Shown one piece after another: positions 1-9,937 of a stretch of 64,000 bases of DNA. Source of the stretch: Erysipelotrichaceae bacterium (GTDB lineage: Bacteria; Bacillota_I; Bacilli_A; Erysipelotrichales; Erysipelotrichaceae); the NCBI GenBank assembly GCA_017445225.1, contig JAFSUN010000014.1, positions 1-64,000 on the forward strand, read 5' to 3'. The stretch's first letter is position 1; each line of letters opens with the position of its first letter. The notes below the pieces were generated by a model that worked only from the letters and a program-made list of their open reading frames with translations, was not told the DNA's origin and did not search any database. Both the position numbers and the translations under genes were made by a program.

Positions 1-373
<373 letters not shown>

Positions 374-381
374 TTACCTCC

Positions 382-906
382 TTATTCACTGACCTTTACC
401 AGGGCAGCTCTCAATAAACGATCTTTCAGCATGTATCCCTTCTGCAGAACTTCGATGACCATTCCGGCTTCAACGCCTTCAACCTTTTCGGTCATGATGG
501 CGTGGCAGTATCTGGCATCGAATGGTTTGCCCTCACATTCCACCGGGGATACACCTTCATGGCTAAGGGCATTTATGATCTGATCGTAGGTCAGCTTGAC
601 GCCCTTGACAAACGGATCAGACAGATCCTTGCCGTCCAGCGCTCTTTCCAGAGCATCAATGGACGGAAGAATGCTTTGTGCAAAACTCTGTATGCGGTAT
701 TTACTGGCGGTTTCCGCTTCATTCTGATATCTCTTCTTGAGGTTTTCAGCATCCGCATAGGCCCGGTAATAGGAATTCTTACTGGCTTCCAGCTCCTTTT
801 TCATTTCTTCGATCTGAGCCTTCAGCTTATCAGTCTCATTCTCTACGGTTTCTTCCGGGGTTTCCGTGGATTCACTTTCCGTGATTTCAACTTCTTTTTC
901 TTCCAT
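382..906 (-). CDS. grpE: Nucleotide exchange factor GrpE
   Basis: A 174-residue cytoplasmic protein that releases ADP from DnaK. Residues about 1-30 are acidic and low in complexity, about 25-75 form the long coiled-coil dimerisation helix, and the C-terminal half carries the GrpE signature around GKPFDARYCHAIM followed by the beta domain ending in AALVKVSE. Length is normal for Firmicutes GrpE. A strong AGGAGG site precedes the ATG. It lies 10 bases after hrcA and 14 before dnaK, the classical Gram-positive order, so it should be heat-inducible through HrcA. Confidence 0.97.
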   Translation of the reverse strand: MEEKEVEITESESTETPEETVENETDKLKAQIEEMKKELEASKNSYYRAYADAENLKKRYQNEAETASKYRIQSFAQSILPSIDALERALDGKDLSDPFVKGVKLTYDQIINALSHEGVSPVECEGKPFDARYCHAIMTEKVEGVEAGMVIEVLQKGYMLKDRLLRAALVKVSE

Positions 907-916
907 TGGCAGCCTC

Positions 917-1933
917 CTATTTCAGTTTTTTATTAAATTGTTCCTCAATGAAGGCAGTAGTAAAGTCCAGCATTGTAACAATTCGGTTATAATCCATGCG
1001 GCTCGGCCCGACGACCATCAGCTGTCCCTCTTCCTCTCCCATGCGGAAGGTACTTGAGACGACTGCCACGTCATCCAGCCAGACCAGTTCATTGGATCCC
1101 TTGCTGCCGGTTAAGCGCAGCCGGTTTTCGTTATTACCGAGGGAGCGCCAGAGTTTGGAGTCTTCCAGCATTCTCAGCAGCCCCTTCATCTTCTCAATGT
1201 CAGCGAATTCCGGCTGATACAGCATGTTGCTGGCGCCTGAGAAATACATGTTGTCGCTGGCAAACTTGATGAAGGCCTGCATGAAGGCATTGAACAGTGC
1301 TTCATGGCGTCTGACGGAATGGGCCAGGATCGGCTTGATCTCATTCAGCTTTTCCACGACTTCGTTGATTGGCGTACCAACCAGACGGTCGTTGAGGATC
1401 TCCGTACAGTTGCTGATGTCTTCCATAGTAATGTCATCTTCATAACGGAAGGTCTTGTTTTCAGTATGACCCTGGTCGGTAATGAAGACGGCCACACAGC
1501 TGTTGGAGTCCAGTGGGAACAGTTTTATATGAGCCAGACGCTGCTTATTGGCATCCGGACCCAGGACAACAGAGGTCAGATTGGTCATGTTGCTCAGAAT
1601 GTCACAGCTTCTCTGAATTACATCATCCATCGGAACATTGTTATGAGCGAACACACTCTGGATCTCATATTTCTCCTGACTGTTGGTTTCCTGACTCATC
1701 AGGTTCTCTACATAATAACGATATCCTTTGGTACTGGGAATCCTGCCGCTCGAGGTATGGGTCTTTTCCAGAAGTCCGACGGTTTCCAGATAATTCATTT
1801 CGTTTCTGATAGTAGCTGATGAATAAGGCATGTCGTACTTCTCTACAAGGGTCTTGGAACCAACCGGTTCAGCTGTCTTGATGAACTCTTCAACGATAGC
1901 CTTGAATATCTGTTTCCTTCTTTCTGTAAGCAT
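917..1933 (-). CDS. hrcA: Heat-inducible transcription repressor HrcA
   Basis: HrcA represses class I heat-shock genes by binding CIRCE and is kept active by GroEL. The open frame extends upstream to 1987, but I choose the ATG at 1933 (338 residues, start MLTERRKQIFKAIVEEF). It has a GGTGAAAGG ribosome site, and the longer frame would begin before the promoter elements. The N-terminal winged helix contains VGSKTLVEKY and the SSATIRNEMNYLE recognition region, followed by the HrcA GAF-like and dimerisation parts (LLGMLEDSK-like segment near the C-terminus). It is the first gene of hrcA-grpE-dnaK and probably autoregulated by the CIRCE sites just upstream. Confidence 0.97.
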   Translation of the reverse strand: MLTERRKQIFKAIVEEFIKTAEPVGSKTLVEKYDMPYSSATIRNEMNYLETVGLLEKTHTSSGRIPSTKGYRYYVENLMSQETNSQEKYEIQSVFAHNNVPMDDVIQRSCDILSNMTNLTSVVLGPDANKQRLAHIKLFPLDSNSCVAVFITDQGHTENKTFRYEDDITMEDISNCTEILNDRLVGTPINEVVEKLNEIKPILAHSVRRHEALFNAFMQAFIKFASDNMYFSGASNMLYQPEFADIEKMKGLLRMLEDSKLWRSLGNNENRLRLTGSKGSNELVWLDDVAVVSSTFRMGEEEGQLMVVGPSRMDYNRIVTMLDFTTAFIEEQFNKKLK

Positions 1934-1947
1934 CCTTTCACCTTCTT

Positions 1948-1974
1948 TTAGCACTCTTCCCGAGTATCCGCTAA
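1948..1974. promoter_or_regulatory. Second, degenerate CIRCE-like operator
   Basis: A perfect left arm TTAGCACTC (1948-1956) is followed by exactly nine bases and a half-conserved right arm ending GCTAA (1970-1974), where the consensus is GAGTGCTAA. It overlaps the expected transcription start and leader of hrcA, 44 bases centre to centre from the better CIRCE. A second HrcA site is an inference from the spacing and sequence. Confidence 0.55.
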
Positions 1975-1975
1975 T

Positions 1976-2004
1976 AATATACCCCAAACATTTAGCACTG
2001 TCAA
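1976..2004 (-). promoter_or_regulatory. Sigma-A promoter of hrcA-grpE-dnaK
   Basis: On the minus strand TTGACA (1999-2004) and TATATT (1976-1981) are separated by 17 bases, close to the vegetative consensus. The -35 box lies inside the main CIRCE, so HrcA bound there would block RNA polymerase. Confidence 0.85.
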
Positions 2005-2018
2005 CGATTAAGTGCTAA
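1992..2018. promoter_or_regulatory. CIRCE operator (HrcA binding site)
   Basis: TTAGCACTG, nine bases, then AAGTGCTAA. This equals the CIRCE inverted repeat TTAGCACTC-N9-GAGTGCTAA except for the innermost base of each arm. It overlaps the -35 box of the hrcA promoter. Confidence 0.92.
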
Positions 2019-2030
2019 ATTATTTTGGAA

Positions 2031-2054
2031 GAAAAAGAAACTCCGAAGAGTTTC
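2031..2054 (-). terminator. Rho-independent terminator of the pilus operon
   Basis: On the minus strand GAAACTC-TTCG-GAGTTTC forms a 7-bp stem closed by a stable UUCG tetraloop and is followed by TTTTTCTT. It lies directly after the stop codon of the giant adhesin gene. Confidence 0.9.
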
Positions 2055-2057
2055 CTT

Positions 2058-5000
2058 TCAATCCAGCATCCGACGCATGATCATCATCAGAATAACAGTG
2101 ATCACCGGCACTCCCAACAGTGTCAATCCGTTAAATCCGATATCAGCGCCGGTCGGAATCGCCGCATTACGCTCATTAATGAATATCAACTTTTGATCAT
2201 CAGTCAGTCTTCCTGAATGACGGTTGCCGTTAACCTCCATAGTCTTCTTCAGGCTTTCTACTCGAACGGATGGCCGATAATCTTCACAGTTCTCCTCAAT
2301 TGAGAACTCACAGTCTTTCTTTAGCGACAGTTGTATACAGTCGCCATGTTTCATTCGAAAACTGTAACCCCTGTTGTTGGAGTCATAAGAAAGCGTAATA
2401 GGCTCTCCATTTTTATGACCGGTAATAACAGACTGCAGATCATCCTCATCATTTAGACGGATGATGAACTGGAAATCGTGCATACGGTCAGCGATGTTAC
2501 CGGCAACCTGTTTTTCAATTACCAGGTTCCTGTCACATCTTTCATTGACAAATGTTACGAATACATTCTGATCTTCTCTGACCGTCTGCCACTGAGTCGT
2601 CAGTTCACTGTTCTGCCTTCCCGACGCTTCCTGCAGCAGACGACCGTTATCATCGGTTATCTGATAACTTCCCCGATAAGCTGATGCTTCCTCCATCAGG
2701 CGGTAGAGTGTCCCGACCGGCAGATCGCTGATCGTCAGTTGCTCCCCATCTTCCAGTGAAAATCTGAAGACCGCCCTTCCTTCATCATCGGCATTGATCA
2801 GACCAAAGTCAGTTACATATCCGACCGAAGGTTCCAGATTACGGAATTCAGCAGTAAACCGGAAATTATCTCCTTCCACTGGATCGATGACCTGCTTTCT
2901 GACAGAGATCTTTTGCCTTCTGATAACTTCATTAGTAAAGATGACTCTGACGGCCTCGTTGGGGTCAGCAGTTTCTGATCTGGTCATCAGCGACTGATAT
3001 TCACCGTCATTATGTCCGCAGGAACCGGTAATTCTGCCCACACCGTTATCATCAATTATCTGATAAGAAGCGTTCCAGTTACCAGCCGGTTCATAGAAGA
3101 AATACGTACAGCCAACCGGCAGATCATGAAACACGACCTTCCTTCCGTCATTCATGTTAAGATCCATCCAGGCGTTTCCTTCCTCATCACTGCGCAGAGA
3201 CGGAAGTTCACTGTCATCTGCTGATACCTGATAAGCCTTCCCGGCTGTCAGGCCTGAGAAACCGGCCGACAGTACATAAGTACCTGAAGAATCAAAGCGT
3301 CCGGAAACCTTCTTTTCCAGCGTTACATCGACACCGGGGATATCTGCCTTCCGGTTGTTTTCAACTACAGCCTCAATAACCGTATCAGCACTGATGATGC
3401 CCTGGCAGTTAAGGTATTGGGCTTCATACCGATCATGATCCGTTTCCTTTATTTCATAGGCCGTACCGAGCGGAAGATTATGCAACCAGACCGGTTCTTC
3501 AGGTGTGATGTAGACACTGGCAACCCCGTTTTCAAATATGACTCCGGAGAATATCTGGGCCCCATGGATGCCGCTGCCGCTCAGACTGACCGTCAGCAGA
3601 AAGCGTTCATTGTCTTCACACTGCTTGACGATCTTAAGGCTTCCGGTGTTCTGTTCACTGACATTGACGATTTCAAACGTCTTGTCCTCTGAAGGGTCAA
3701 ACATTGCGGATCCCTCTCCCATGATCTCACACTCATATCCATCGATCGTTTCTTCATTGATCCAGTATGGGCACTGATCATCTTCGACGGCAAAATGATA
3801 GATCCACTGATCATTCTCCTTTATCCAGCCTTCATCATCGGAAACATATTCAACGGCATCTGTTCTGACACTGAGCAAGCCAATATCACTGCTATTTAAT
3901 GTTTCTTTACGAGCCATCATTTTATCGCCGGAAAAACTGCTGACAGTTCTCTGGCGTTCCCTGTAGGTAAGGTAACCGCCGCTACCGTAATGAGCGTTGG
4001 TTACATCAACAACTGAAGAATCAAAATTCGGAAGATTAAGACAGCCCCTGAACATGTCTGCACTGGAAGTGACATTGGACGTACTCCAGCCATCGGAAAC
4101 ATAGATAGTTTCCAGCGCCGGATCTGCCTGAAACATTCTGCTCATATTATTGACATTTCCCGTGTCAAACGATGACAGATCCAGTGACTTCATTTTTTTA
4201 TTGCCGGTAAACATGTAACTCATTACCGTAACATTTGAAGTATCAAATGATGATAGATCAAGCTGCTGCAGGTTTTCACAGTAGTAAAACATCTGATTCA
4301 TGTTGGTTACAGCTGAAGTGTTGAAATTGCGAAGATCCAGAGCCGTCAGCCCCTTACAGCTAACGAACATGAACCCCATGCTCTTTACCTTATCGGTGAC
4401 AAAATGACTGACATCGATATCCGTCAACAGCTCACAGCCGTAAAACATTCCATACAGACTTGTAGCACTGGAAGTATCTACGGTACTGATGTTAAGCTCC
4501 GTCAGTTTACGGCAGTTGAACAGCAGCGCTCTCAGATCTTCGGCGTGTGAAGTATCAAGATGGGAGAAGTCGGCTTTTTCCAACTGATAGCAGCCATACA
4601 GAAACTTGTAATAACTGGTGACGTTGCTGCTGAGGAAGCCGTTTAGATCAACGCTTCTCATCACTCCGAATCCTTCAAACATGGAAGAACAGTCATCCGG
4701 CAGCCAGACACGCGGACAATCGGATGCCCAATAAGCGCACTTCTCTCCCTGTTCATTTTCTTCGATCCAGAAACGGACTTCAGACTCGCTGCTGCCGTCA
4801 TCAATTCTCACACTTCCCGGCTTCTCCACAATCTGCGGCCAGGAAAGATCCGTACGGTGTTCAAAGCTGACAACAGAGCTTTTATTGTCGGCTGTCAGTA
4901 CATTAGTGTTCCACTTGGCTTTGTCGATCCTGACGCTCTTCAACTGAGCTGTGATCTCACCAGCTGCTGAAACAATGTTTCCGGTTTCATCGGTAACAAT

Positions 5001-8000
5001 GCTTACCAGGGTTCTTTCGTTGGCTGTGGCTGAGAATGAATAACCGGTAACTTCTTCTCTGATATTCAGATAATAATTCTGAGTATTTCTTATCAGACTG
5101 CTGAAATGGTAGTTCCATTCATTACCGCTCTTTAACCAGCGGCCGGCAGCCGACTCCTCAATTACCGTCCCGTCCTCAGCGGTCAGTATTGCCGTAACAT
5201 TTTCCGGTCTTGAATCAGTGAATCCTTCATCATTCCAGACGATCTTTACATCACAGCCACTGTAGAAAGTCGGCCTGATGGTAGATAGATGTATCCTGGG
5301 AATCGGACGTTCGTCGTTGCTGCGGTTACCGTCCTGCCATTTCTTGATGATGGTTATGGTCTTATCTCTCAATGGTTCGTTTTCAAATGAAAGGGCTCCA
5401 ACCTGACTGTCAAAGGTCAGTCCGTCACTGCTGACATTGCCCTTTTCATCTATTCTGACGATAAATGCTCTGGTATCAGTCAGGTAGTTAAAACGTCCGT
5501 TCTCACTGTAGTGACCGTTTTCATCCAGGGACTGGGGAGCCTTGATCTCCTTTAACAGGTAGGTGCCCTTTTCCAAATCATTGAAAATTGCTATTCCGTT
5601 AGTTCCCGACAACGCTGTCCGATCATATTCTTTTCCGCTGTCAGACAGACCCCATAATCGGAATTGCGCTGTTTCCAGAGGCTTGCCGGTTCCTTTTTCC
5701 CTTTTGATGACTGACAGATCATGCCAGCGGTTTTCATCATATACGTTATAAAAACCGTCTTCCAGTACAACATTTCCCAGCCGTTCATTATCATCTCCGA
5801 TCACTTCAGCATGGCCGCTGTCATTAATTATCACGGTCCAGACGGTGCGGTTCACTAAGACGCGTTCAGGGCAGCTGATTTCCGTCAGCTGGTAGGTTCC
5901 CTTCTCCACATTAGAGAACACACAGCGGCCGGCATCATCAGTTCGTTCGATCATGTTCACGGAATTGCGGTAATCAGATGTCCCGCTCAGTTTAAATACG
6001 GTCTCGGATACCGGTAATGATTCATGGTGATCAGTACGTTCATTTACCTTCCGAAGCTTCAGATCACCGTGGATCCGCGGATAGTTGTCAATGACGATCG
6101 GTTGCTCAGAATAGTCTTCACCGTTGATCATCACCTTTCCCGTATCATCGATGAAAACACGGTATTCACTGCTGTCTAACTGCCAGCTGTCAGGAGCCTC
6201 ATATTCCTGCAGAACATATCCCCCGCCCTTACTGACCGTCGACTTTTCAATGCCTCGGAAGTTCAGGTAACCAGTCCAGTCGCTGGTGGCATACATGTCC
6301 ACCTCGGTACCGTAATCGCTGGTTCCCGTCAGGCGGAAGACAACGTTTCTGATACCCTCATCAGGTTTTGTTCCATTAATCTTTCTAATCCTAAGGTCCG
6401 CAGTAACGCTAAGAGTTACTTCCGTATTATCCTGATGGATCAGGTTGGTGATCAGGGAACCGTCTACTGAACTGATGAGGGAGTTCAGAATGTAGACATT
6501 GTTATAAGCCCGGGGATAACCATCGACTGCTGCTGCCTGTTTTGGTGCCTTCATATGAATAATTGCACTTAAGGATTCGCCGGCCTGAAGAATGAAGTCT
6601 TCCCCATTATCCTGCAATCGCATGTCAATGGCGATGGCCCGGCATTCAGACAGCTGTTCTTCACTTTCCAGCCGTTTCCAGATGCTTCGATCCGCAAGAT
6701 CATGGTGTTCTTCAATGTCCAGATCCTGAACGGTTGAGAAGTAGATGATCGGTTTGGCTCCTCTATCAGTGATCTGACTGACATCGATCGACTGTACCGT
6801 TCCCCGGAAGTCGCTGCTTCTACCGTCGCTGATGAAGCTTTCCAGACTGTCAAACAGGATCAGACCGCAGCTGCTGGAAGCCTGGGAATTCTGATATCGC
6901 AACCGATAGGAATAGGTTTCATTCGGAGAAGTACGGCATTCATCAGCGTAATATCCGCTGTCATCACTGACCTTCTTGGTCAGCCCGCTACTGGCAGCCG
7001 TGATGGCATAGATGTCATAACTGGTATCAGCATAGACGAAGCGGTCAGAATTACAGGAAGGATCCAGCCCTGCCAGCAATTCCGGCTGTCTGAGTCCCTG
7101 ACCGTCATCAGGATGTCCCTGCACCAGATCGTGATTTCCGGTCTCATAGGCTGCCGCGTTGTACACTGAACGGCCGTAATCCTTCAGACTTTCCCAGGAA
7201 AATCCGGTTTCGTAAATAACCTGACAGTACATGAACGGTACGGTAACGTTAATCTTCAGAAGATCCTGGCCGCTGCCCCGGAAATCGGAAATTCGGGTGA
7301 TTTCATATTCACTGCGGTCCAAATCACCTTTTTCAGAGATGACCTCGACTGCTTCATCCTTCAGGGCAGCTCCCTTGGGAAGAAGGTCATAGAAGATACC
7401 ACTGCGCTGTTCGAGGTAGTTTTCGGCATTCTGCGAACTATTGATCTTCTCTCGCATATCCAGCTTCCACTTGATAAAATAGGATGCTGCATTGACATCG
7501 TTGTAGGTAGACACCAGTTTCTTGCTGAAGTAACTGGTTCGCTGGCTGACGGTGACAAAATCACTGTCTGCCTCACTGTCAGTCCCGATCAGCTGATCAT
7601 CCTGATCATAGATGGCGGCTCTTTCCGTATTATGGATGCCTAGAGCCTGGGTGCCCTTCTGATGCAGAAAGCTCATGATCCTTTCGCTGCTGTTTAGACT
7701 CATCGATATTACGGCATTGACTGTGACGGAGAAATGGGTGTTCTCCGTAACGATCTGCCAGCCGATGCATCCCGGTTTGAGAATCAGTTCTCCATTCGAG
7801 AAGGATTCAACGTAATGGCTCTCCTTACTCAGATTCCCGGTTTTCAGGTCATGCGATGCCATCAGCTGCCATTGACCATCATTGTCAAATTTGCCATAAA
7901 ACAGCAGTTTTTCGTTATCCTTATAAGTCGGCTGAATACGCTGATACTGAAGATCATCCTGCAGGACGGCATCGTTCATGTACCAGCTGTAACTGATCTT

Positions 8001-9434
8001 GTCAAAGCAGTAGTCTCCGCTTTCCAGCAGCAGAGCCGTCTGCGAATCATAACCGTCTTTTTCATCAAAGATCCGGACCTCATCATCAGTTATCACATAC
8101 TTAACCTTACGGCGGCCGAAATTATCGGGATCACTGCTGTTTTCCGGATCGATTCCGGTATGCTCATACATGTCGGCGGTCAGCCAGACCGCATAATCCA
8201 GCTGTGAAAGTTTGTTGTTGGTCCCATCAAGAAAACGGTCAAGATCATAACGGGAATATAGGCCGGCTTCCATGCCCAGATCACTGAGATATTCCCGGGG
8301 ATACCTGTTCTTTTCGTACTGACTGCGGTAGAAGCCATCAGCCCGCTTATGGCTTTTGAAGATGCCGGACGGTACTCTGAATACCGGCTTGTTCCAGCTG
8401 TACCGGGCCTCATCATTAAGGGTCACAGGGCTGTCGATGCCGTCCAGAGGTGATACGGTTACGCTTACTTCATTCAGAGTGTTCCAATGCGTTTCGCCCG
8501 TCACCAGGTCCTTTCTGATCCTGGTAAGAACATAGTCAAAGCGTTTTCCGGTTATTCTCTGATCATCAACATGATCGGCTGAGGAATAACTGCTCTGCCC
8601 ATAGAAACGGTAACCGACAACCTCCAGCTTCTGATCCTTTGGCCGGTCTGTGATCTGCAGGCGGTAAGGCTGGGTAGTATCAGACGATATTACCGTCCTT
8701 AACGGCCAGATCAGATAGAAGTAATCATCACTGTCAGCCGGTCTTTCACCCCAGTCATCATTCCAGACATTGATGAGCTTTTCGGGGATCATCTTGGTAA
8801 GGGAGTCAACAGCGACCTGCGAATCAAAATAGACATTTATTTCTTCCGACCGGGCAGAAACAGGATCAGCGGTCAGGATGTCAATCGTACTCAGGAAGGT
8901 CCTGAAGTGACTGGTATCAATGGAGCCCGGATGGCTGTCACGGTATTCAAACGAAGAGTCCTTCTGAACATATGACACCTCAAAGAAACCGTTATAACCG
9001 GCCGGCAGCTTGCGGAAGTTGTAGATGACCAGCTGATCATTTTCCTTATACCAGGCAAAGTCGATGTCCTTAAGTATTTCTTCTCCTTCTCCCTCGGCCT
9101 GTTCCCTCATCGGCAATGACATTTCGACATAGTCACCGCTGCTGCCGTCGCGTTCGATCATGATCCCATCAGGTATTCTGATCGTGACGGCTTCTCTGGC
9201 AATCTCACCGCCGCCGCTGAACGCAAAGCTCACCCGATAACTGAGACGGTGTCCGCTCTGGGAAATCTGCGGCTGCCAGACATAATAACTGCCCCTGTTT
9301 TCAGCGCCATCAAAGCATTCAGCCTCAAAGCTCTCCAGGATCACCTCACCGGTTTTTCCTCTAACCGTTTCGGCCGGATACAGATGTGCTGAGATAACCA
9401 GAAAACACATGATCATTAAAATCAGTTTTTTCAA
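2058..9434 (-). CDS. Giant pilus-associated surface adhesin with sortase signal
   Basis: A 2458-residue cell-wall protein, last gene of the pilus operon. Order of parts: signal peptide (1 to about 25); a large N-terminal region of about 950 residues I do not recognise; three SpaA/Cna_B-like beta domains starting near 1015, 1123 and 1238 (repeating FRLTGTSDYG / FKLSGTSDY / FRLWGLSDSG themes); a further Cna_B-type segment near 1356; a BspA-type DUF285 repeat block at about 1560-1815 (repeating DLSSFDTSNVTVMSYMF-type units); then about four Spy0128/DUF7601-like domains (about 1930-2420) opening with LEKKVSG-like and closing with FTNE/FVNER motifs typical of isopeptide-forming domains. The C-terminus has AIPTG, a hydrophobic helix and RR. 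The start is TTG, overlapping the previous stop codon as TTGA, with AAGGAG 8 bases upstream. Position and signal suggest a Cpa-like tip adhesin; ligand unknown. Confidence 0.85.
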   Translation of the reverse strand: MKKLILMIMCFLVISAHLYPAETVRGKTGEVILESFEAECFDGAENRGSYYVWQPQISQSGHRLSYRVSFAFSGGGEIAREAVTIRIPDGIMIERDGSSGDYVEMSLPMREQAEGEGEEILKDIDFAWYKENDQLVIYNFRKLPAGYNGFFEVSYVQKDSSFEYRDSHPGSIDTSHFRTFLSTIDILTADPVSARSEEINVYFDSQVAVDSLTKMIPEKLINVWNDDWGERPADSDDYFYLIWPLRTVISSDTTQPYRLQITDRPKDQKLEVVGYRFYGQSSYSSADHVDDQRITGKRFDYVLTRIRKDLVTGETHWNTLNEVSVTVSPLDGIDSPVTLNDEARYSWNKPVFRVPSGIFKSHKRADGFYRSQYEKNRYPREYLSDLGMEAGLYSRYDLDRFLDGTNNKLSQLDYAVWLTADMYEHTGIDPENSSDPDNFGRRKVKYVITDDEVRIFDEKDGYDSQTALLLESGDYCFDKISYSWYMNDAVLQDDLQYQRIQPTYKDNEKLLFYGKFDNDGQWQLMASHDLKTGNLSKESHYVESFSNGELILKPGCIGWQIVTENTHFSVTVNAVISMSLNSSERIMSFLHQKGTQALGIHNTERAAIYDQDDQLIGTDSEADSDFVTVSQRTSYFSKKLVSTYNDVNAASYFIKWKLDMREKINSSQNAENYLEQRSGIFYDLLPKGAALKDEAVEVISEKGDLDRSEYEITRISDFRGSGQDLLKINVTVPFMYCQVIYETGFSWESLKDYGRSVYNAAAYETGNHDLVQGHPDDGQGLRQPELLAGLDPSCNSDRFVYADTSYDIYAITAASSGLTKKVSDDSGYYADECRTSPNETYSYRLRYQNSQASSSCGLILFDSLESFISDGRSSDFRGTVQSIDVSQITDRGAKPIIYFSTVQDLDIEEHHDLADRSIWKRLESEEQLSECRAIAIDMRLQDNGEDFILQAGESLSAIIHMKAPKQAAAVDGYPRAYNNVYILNSLISSVDGSLITNLIHQDNTEVTLSVTADLRIRKINGTKPDEGIRNVVFRLTGTSDYGTEVDMYATSDWTGYLNFRGIEKSTVSKGGGYVLQEYEAPDSWQLDSSEYRVFIDDTGKVMINGEDYSEQPIVIDNYPRIHGDLKLRKVNERTDHHESLPVSETVFKLSGTSDYRNSVNMIERTDDAGRCVFSNVEKGTYQLTEISCPERVLVNRTVWTVIINDSGHAEVIGDDNERLGNVVLEDGFYNVYDENRWHDLSVIKREKGTGKPLETAQFRLWGLSDSGKEYDRTALSGTNGIAIFNDLEKGTYLLKEIKAPQSLDENGHYSENGRFNYLTDTRAFIVRIDEKGNVSSDGLTFDSQVGALSFENEPLRDKTITIIKKWQDGNRSNDERPIPRIHLSTIRPTFYSGCDVKIVWNDEGFTDSRPENVTAILTAEDGTVIEESAAGRWLKSGNEWNYHFSSLIRNTQNYYLNIREEVTGYSFSATANERTLVSIVTDETGNIVSAAGEITAQLKSVRIDKAKWNTNVLTADNKSSVVSFEHRTDLSWPQIVEKPGSVRIDDGSSESEVRFWIEENEQGEKCAYWASDCPRVWLPDDCSSMFEGFGVMRSVDLNGFLSSNVTSYYKFLYGCYQLEKADFSHLDTSHAEDLRALLFNCRKLTELNISTVDTSSATSLYGMFYGCELLTDIDVSHFVTDKVKSMGFMFVSCKGLTALDLRNFNTSAVTNMNQMFYYCENLQQLDLSSFDTSNVTVMSYMFTGNKKMKSLDLSSFDTGNVNNMSRMFQADPALETIYVSDGWSTSNVTSSADMFRGCLNLPNFDSSVVDVTNAHYGSGGYLTYRERQRTVSSFSGDKMMARKETLNSSDIGLLSVRTDAVEYVSDDEGWIKENDQWIYHFAVEDDQCPYWINEETIDGYECEIMGEGSAMFDPSEDKTFEIVNVSEQNTGSLKIVKQCEDNERFLLTVSLSGSGIHGAQIFSGVIFENGVASVYITPEEPVWLHNLPLGTAYEIKETDHDRYEAQYLNCQGIISADTVIEAVVENNRKADIPGVDVTLEKKVSGRFDSSGTYVLSAGFSGLTAGKAYQVSADDSELPSLRSDEEGNAWMDLNMNDGRKVVFHDLPVGCTYFFYEPAGNWNASYQIIDDNGVGRITGSCGHNDGEYQSLMTRSETADPNEAVRVIFTNEVIRRQKISVRKQVIDPVEGDNFRFTAEFRNLEPSVGYVTDFGLINADDEGRAVFRFSLEDGEQLTISDLPVGTLYRLMEEASAYRGSYQITDDNGRLLQEASGRQNSELTTQWQTVREDQNVFVTFVNERCDRNLVIEKQVAGNIADRMHDFQFIIRLNDEDDLQSVITGHKNGEPITLSYDSNNRGYSFRMKHGDCIQLSLKKDCEFSIEENCEDYRPSVRVESLKKTMEVNGNRHSGRLTDDQKLIFINERNAAIPTGADIGFNGLTLLGVPVITVILMMIMRRMLD

Positions 9435-9937
9435 TCCCGCATCTCCTTTCTTCTCGTTATGATCATCACCGCCAGCAGGCTGACAGTCAGGTTCATGACC
9501 TTACCTGATAATTCTCCCCGGTCAGCCGTATCGACGATCTCGATCGGTTCTTCCAGAAAAACGATCTTTTCCTCCTTCAGATCCGATCCTTCTCTGGTCA
9601 AAACGGAATAGCTGTGCAGAGTGCTGTCACTTCTGGCTTCAACGAAGACGGTAAGATGATAGACACTGTCTGCTTCCCGGGGGTTATTCCGGTAGATGGT
9701 ATAGGTATAGGTACCCGGCTGGAGAAAGCGGATCCGGTATTTTTCTTCGCCGGTCTCATATCCGCACTGCACGGCAACCGGATTAGTCATGTCATCAGGA
9801 CTGAAGACGACCGCGGAAGGATCGTCAGTTCTGATCATCATTTCCAGACAGTCCTCATCCGTATTCGCTCTTACACTAGCGCTCGACAGAATGATCGTCA
9901 GAATGACGGCTGTCACTTTAAGCATTTTCATTTTCAT
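9431..9937 (-). CDS. Small secreted FctB-like pilus protein
   Basis: A 168-residue protein with an N-terminal signal peptide (about 1-25, ending SVRAN). One compact beta domain contains RIRFLQPGTYTYTIYR and VYHLTVFVE, the theme seen in Spy0128/FctA-family pilins. The C-terminus has a hydrophobic helix and the basic tail RRKEMRD, but no LPXTG- or IPTG-like motif; the corresponding place reads IVDTADRGEL. It overlaps the sortase gene by 20 bases and its TGA overlaps the TTG of the adhesin gene, so all three are translationally coupled. By locus order it resembles FctB, the basal subunit of streptococcal FCT pili; the role is inferred from position and fold only. Confidence 0.7.
   Translation of the reverse strand: MKMKMLKVTAVILTIILSSASVRANTDEDCLEMMIRTDDPSAVVFSPDDMTNPVAVQCGYETGEEKYRIRFLQPGTYTYTIYRNNPREADSVYHLTVFVEARSDSTLHSYSVLTREGSDLKEEKIVFLEEPIEIVDTADRGELSGKVMNLTVSLLAVMIITRRKEMRD

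Noticed and set aside
4000-4680. DNA-level tandem repeats in the DUF285 block
   Set aside because: The repeats are clear in the protein but too diverged in DNA to list as a nucleotide repeat or CRISPR-like array.
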